From NCBI GenBank assembly GCA_964276145.1, contig CAXYDN010000010.1, forward strand, positions 12,469-76,468: DNA of 64,000 nt. The letters run 5' to 3'. This document shows positions 61,304-64,000 of the stretch, in pieces; position 1 is the first letter of the stretch; the number at the start of each line of letters is the position of its first letter. This stretch comes from SCGC-AAA076-P13 sp964276145 (GTDB lineage Bacteria; Pseudomonadota; Gammaproteobacteria; Magnimaribacterales; D2472). Under the pieces are notes generated by a model that was given only the letters and a program-made list of their open reading frames with translations, was not told the DNA's origin and ran no database searches. The translations under genes were made by a program, and so were the position numbers.

Positions 61304-62494
61304 TTACTCAATAATTTTTGATACTACGCCGGCACCAACTGTTCTTCCACCTTCTCTAATCGCAAATTTAAGTCCTTCGTCCATAGCGATTGGAGCGATA
61401 AGCTCAATGTTCATCTTGATGTTATCACCAGGCATAACCATCTCAACTCCACTAGGAAGTTCACATGCACCTGTTACGTCAGTAGTTCTAAAGTAGAACT
61501 GAGGTCTGTAGTTATTCATAAACGGAGTATGTCTTCCGCCTTCATCTTTACTTAAAACATATATCTCAGCTTCAAATTTTGTATGTGGAGATATTGATCC
61601 AGGCTTAGCTAAAACTTGCCCTCTTTCAACAGCTTCTCTCTCGACACCTCTTAGTAAGACACCGCAGTTTTCTCCAGCTCTTCCTTCGTCTAAAGATTTT
61701 CTAAACATCTCAACACCAGTACATGTAGTAGTAGATGTATCTTTAATACCAACAATTTCTAAAGCATCACCAGTATTAACAATACCAGTTTCGATTCTTC
61801 CTGTTACAACAGTTCCTCTTCCTGAGATAGTGAAAACATCTTCAATAGGCATTAAGAATGCTCCATCTACTGGTCTTTCAGGCTCTGGGACGTATGTATC
61901 TAAAGTTTCTATAAGTTTTTGAACTGATGGAACACCTATTTCAGATGTGTCACCCTCTAGGGCTTTTAATGCACTACCAACAATAATTGGAGTATCATCC
62001 CCTGGGAAATCATACTCATTTAAGAGTTCTCTTATTTCCATTTCAACAAGCTCAATCATTTCTGGATCATCATTCTGGTCAGCTTTATTCATATAAACAA
62101 CAATATATGGAACTCCAACTTGTCTTGCTAATAAGATATGTTCTCTAGTTTGAGGCATTGGGCCGTCAGCAGCACTAACAACTAAAATTGCTCCATCCAT
62201 CTGAGCAGCACCTGTAATCATGTTTTTTACATAGTCTGCGTGACCTGGACAATCTACGTGAGCATAGTGTCTTGCAGTTGAAACATACTCAACGTGAGAA
62301 GTAGCAATTGTTATACCTCTTTCTCTTTCTTCTGGAGCATTGTCAATATTTGCAAAGTCAACAGCGTCACCGCCAAATACTTCAGCAGCAACTTTAGTTA
62401 GTGCAGCTGTAAGCGTTGTTTTACCATGGTCAACGTGACCAACTGTCCCTACGTTAACGTGGGGAAGCGTTCTTTCAAATTTTTCTCTTGCCAT
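61304..62494 (-). CDS. tuf: Elongation factor Tu (only copy in the window)
   Basis: Delivers aminoacyl-tRNA to the ribosome. The 396-residue protein starts MAREKFERTLPHVNVGTVGHVDHGKTTL-type, with DCPGHADYVKN, NKAD and SALKALEG in the G domain and the C-terminal GGRTVGAGVVSKIIE. The ATG at 62494 matches all EF-Tu starts; the frame is open 16 codons further, almost to tRNA-Thr, but without family support. It lies in the tufB-type position (tRNAs-tuf-secE); the tufA-type position after fusA is empty. Confidence 0.98.
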   Translation of the reverse strand: MAREKFERTLPHVNVGTVGHVDHGKTTLTAALTKVAAEVFGGDAVDFANIDNAPEERERGITIATSHVEYVSTARHYAHVDCPGHADYVKNMITGAAQMDGAILVVSAADGPMPQTREHILLARQVGVPYIVVYMNKADQNDDPEMIELVEMEIRELLNEYDFPGDDTPIIVGSALKALEGDTSEIGVPSVQKLIETLDTYVPEPERPVDGAFLMPIEDVFTISGRGTVVTGRIETGIVNTGDALEIVGIKDTSTTTCTGVEMFRKSLDEGRAGENCGVLLRGVEREAVERGQVLAKPGSISPHTKFEAEIYVLSKDEGGRHTPFMNNYRPQFYFRTTDVTGACELPSGVEMVMPGDNIKMNIELIAPIAMDEGLKFAIREGGRTVGAGVVSKIIE

Positions 62495-62532
62495 CTTTTT
62501 ATGCCTCTCTGAAATAATTATTTTTATTAAAA

Positions 62533-62607
62533 TGGAGCTCATAACCGGACTTGAACCGGTGACCTCTTACTTACCAAGCAAGTGCTCTACCACTGAGCTA
62601 TATGAGC
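62533..62607 (-). tRNA. trnT: tRNA-Thr (anticodon GGT)
   Basis: Acceptor GCTCATA/TATGAGC, discriminator U, encoded CCA. The anticodon stem CTTGC/GTAAG encloses loop TTGGTAA, giving GGT for ACC/ACU codons. It corresponds to thrT just before tufB in E. coli. A promoter lies immediately upstream. Confidence 0.97.
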
Positions 62608-62640
62608 CCGAATATGTAGCGTCCTATTTTAAGGTGGCGT

Positions 62641-62669
62641 ATTATCCCTCTAAAAAGTTATAAACTCAA
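62641..62669 (-). promoter_or_regulatory. Sigma70 promoter of tRNA-Thr-tuf
   Basis: TTGAGT (62664-62669), 17 bases, GATAAT (62641-62646), then ACGCCACC (62633-62640), nearly the same discriminator as at rpsJ. It sits between tRNA-Tyr and tRNA-Thr. Confidence 0.75.
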
Positions 62670-62726
62670 CCTTTTTTCGATATAAATATTAGTTTATTTT
62701 TTAGGTAATTTTGTATGCAATAGACA

Positions 62727-62810
62727 TGGTGGAGAGGGTAGGATTCGAACCTACGTAGCCGAAGCGGCAGATTTACAGTCTGCTGGTATTAACCACTCAC
62801 CCACCTCTCC
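62727..62810 (-). tRNA. trnY: tRNA-Tyr (anticodon GTA)
   Basis: A type II tRNA of 84 bases with a long variable arm. Acceptor GGAGAGG/CCTCTCC, discriminator A and encoded CCA are present; the anticodon loop CTGTAAA gives GTA. It corresponds to tyrU of the E. coli thrU-tyrU-glyT-thrT-tufB cluster; the glyT equivalent is absent from the 119-base space before tRNA-Thr. Confidence 0.97.
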
Positions 62811-62824
62811 ATATCAAGCTAGCT

Positions 62825-62853
62825 ATTTTTGTTCTAGAATGAATTTAAGTCAA
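62825..62853 (-). promoter_or_regulatory. Predicted promoter of tRNA-Tyr
   Basis: TTGACT (62848-62853), 17 bases, AAAAAT (62825-62830). The -10 box is a 4/6 match, so the call depends mostly on the good -35 box and position. It overlaps the region just upstream of the divergent birA start. Confidence 0.5.
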
Positions 62854-62866
62854 CAGGTTTTTTAAA

Positions 62867-63613
62867 TTGAATATACTAAATAAACAAAAAATACTAAAAG
62901 ATCTCCCTAAAGAAAGGGTTAATTTAGATATTTACAACACCATTGACTCAACAAATGAAGAATGTAAGAGAATTGAACTTAAAAAAGATTTTCATATAAT
63001 TATTTCAGAACATCAAACTATGGGAAGAGGAAGATTAGGCAAGACATGGTCTAGTCCCAGTTCTGGGAATATCTATATGTCTATCTATTCCAAGGAAACT
63101 ATGAATGTAGCTCCTTTAAGCTTAATAGTTGGTCTGATATGTGCAAATGTCATTAATTCAATGATTAAAACTAAAGAAGTTGGTCTTAAATGGCCAAATG
63201 ACATAATTTTTGCAAAAAAGAAAATTGGAGGGATTTTGATTGAAAAAGAGGTAATGGGAACTAATATTAATAATATTGCTGGTATAGGAATTAATCTAAA
63301 TCACCCAGAAAAAGAAGAATGGTGGGGAGATCTATCCTCTTTTAAAGTTAGCTCAATGAGAAATGAGCTAATAAATGGCATTTTAAAAAGCTATATCCAC
63401 TTTTGTGATAATGGAATAGAATCGTGGGAAGAAAAATGGCATGAACTATGCGTTCATATGAATTTAAATATTAAAATAAGGCATAACGACAAAATTATTG
63501 AAACAGGTATTTTTGATGGTATAAATGCTGACGGCAGCCTTAAACTTAAATTATCAAACAATAAAATTATTAATTATGAGCATGGAGAAATATCGATAGA
63601 AGGTATTTATTAA
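62867..63613 (+). CDS. birA: Biotin--protein ligase BirA, catalytic domain only
   Basis: Activates biotin as biotinyl-5-prime-AMP and attaches it to the carboxyl carrier protein of acetyl-CoA carboxylase. The 248-residue protein has the catalytic loop GRGRLGK (53-59), KWPNDI and GIGINLN, and a small C-terminal SH3-like domain. It lacks the N-terminal winged helix of E. coli BirA (320 residues), so it cannot act as the biotin-operon repressor. The start is TTG, 14 bases from the tRNA-Tyr -35 box on the other strand; no strong ribosome site is seen. It is 4 bases upstream of msrA. Confidence 0.94.
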   Translation: MNILNKQKILKDLPKERVNLDIYNTIDSTNEECKRIELKKDFHIIISEHQTMGRGRLGKTWSSPSSGNIYMSIYSKETMNVAPLSLIVGLICANVINSMIKTKEVGLKWPNDIIFAKKKIGGILIEKEVMGTNINNIAGIGINLNHPEKEEWWGDLSSFKVSSMRNELINGILKSYIHFCDNGIESWEEKWHELCVHMNLNIKIRHNDKIIETGIFDGINADGSLKLKLSNNKIINYEHGEISIEGIY

Positions 63614-63617
63614 AATT

Positions 63618-64000
63618 ATGAATCACTACTTAAATGGGATTTCTCTTAGCTCAGAAGCTCCGACTGAATACAATGAAATTATATTTGGAGCTGGATGTTT
63701 TTGGGGTGTAGAGAGAAAATTTTGGCAATTAGATGGTGTATGGTTAACTTCAGTTGGTTATGCTGGTGGAGATAATGAAAATCCAACATATGAACAAGTT
63801 TGTTATGAGAATACAAACCATGCAGAAGTTGTAAAAGTTATTTACGATTCTAAACAAATATCAATATACGATTTATTAAAAGTTTTTTGGGAATGCCATG
63901 ATCCAACCCAAGGGATGCGTCAAGGTAATGATAAAGGCACTCAATATAGGTCAGTGATTTATTGTTCATCTGAAAAAGATCTTAAAATTTGTGAAGATAC
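63618..64000 (+). CDS. msrA: Peptide methionine sulfoxide reductase MsrA, N-terminal part (cut by window edge)
   Basis: Repairs oxidised methionine (S-sulfoxide). The 127 visible codons contain the catalytic motif GCFWGVE with nucleophilic Cys 27, SVGYAGG, NHAEVVKV and HDPTQGMRQGNDKGTQYRS, all diagnostic. It starts 4 bases after birA, so the two are likely co-transcribed. The C-terminal part with any resolving cysteine lies beyond base 64000. Confidence 0.96.
   Translation, partial: MNHYLNGISLSSEAPTEYNEIIFGAGCFWGVERKFWQLDGVWLTSVGYAGGDNENPTYEQVCYENTNHAEVVKVIYDSKQISIYDLLKVFWECHDPTQGMRQGNDKGTQYRSVIYCSSEKDLKICED

Overview
The window reads as a chromosomal segment of an AT-rich, streamlined marine gammaproteobacterium, most like the SAR86 cluster. 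I infer this from the gammaproteobacterial gene order (rpsB-tsf-pyrH-frr-uppS-cdsA-dxr-rseP-bamA-skp-lpxD-fabZ-lpxA; grpE-dnaK-dnaJ-dapB; fur/bamE/rnfH/ratA/smpB/ssrA; rplU-rpmA-obgE facing ispB), the low G+C, very short intergenic gaps, frequent TTG/GTG starts and a large stand-alone TonB-dependent receptor. Species identity cannot be settled from sequence reading alone. No phage, insertion sequence, CRISPR array or rRNA operon was seen, and apart from the tmRNA and tRNA regions no gap exceeds about 300 bases.

Layout. 1-11717 (minus strand): translation and envelope biogenesis, from rpsB through nucleotide, isoprenoid and phospholipid enzymes and the BAM/RseP/Skp outer-membrane machinery into lipid A synthesis; lpxA is cut by the left edge. 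11857-16568 (minus): heat-shock chaperones grpE-dnaK-dnaJ plus dapB, behind fur. 16656-20429: small envelope and quality-control genes (bamE, rnfH, ratA, a sodium symporter, a DUF3429 membrane protein, smpB and tmRNA). 20461-23344 (plus): a secreted protein of unknown function and a TonB receptor, the only accessory-looking stretch. 23455-33389: rpsT, obgE-rpmA-rplU, ispB-fabA-fabB, an old-yellow-enzyme/crotonase pair, ssb and a uvrA reading frame broken by a one-base shift.

33398-62810 (minus) is one almost gapless 29-kb block: tRNA-Tyr, tRNA-Thr, tuf, tRNA-Trp, secE-nusG, rplKAJL, rpoBC, rpsLG-fusA, then the S10, spc and alpha operons down to rplQ. Strong sigma70 promoters lie in the few gaps (before tRNA-Tyr, tRNA-Thr, rpsL and rpsJ). 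The promoters of rpsJ, tRNA-Thr/tuf, rplU and rpsT, and less closely rpsL, share a GC-rich discriminator just downstream of the -10 element, suggesting common growth-rate or stringent control. The L10 and S2 autoregulatory leaders are recognisable, while the spaces that hold the S7, S8, S4 and L4 operators in E. coli have been squeezed to almost nothing. The right edge (62867-64000, plus) has a one-domain biotin ligase and the start of msrA.

I found no clear novel multi-gene system. The best leads are the uvrA frameshift at an A7 tract, the calcium-binding-like loops in BamA and the TonB receptor, the repeated acidic tail of ribosomal protein S2, the shared ribosomal promoter motif, the sigma32 promoter overlapping a hairpin just after fur, and the unknown secreted protein beside tmRNA.
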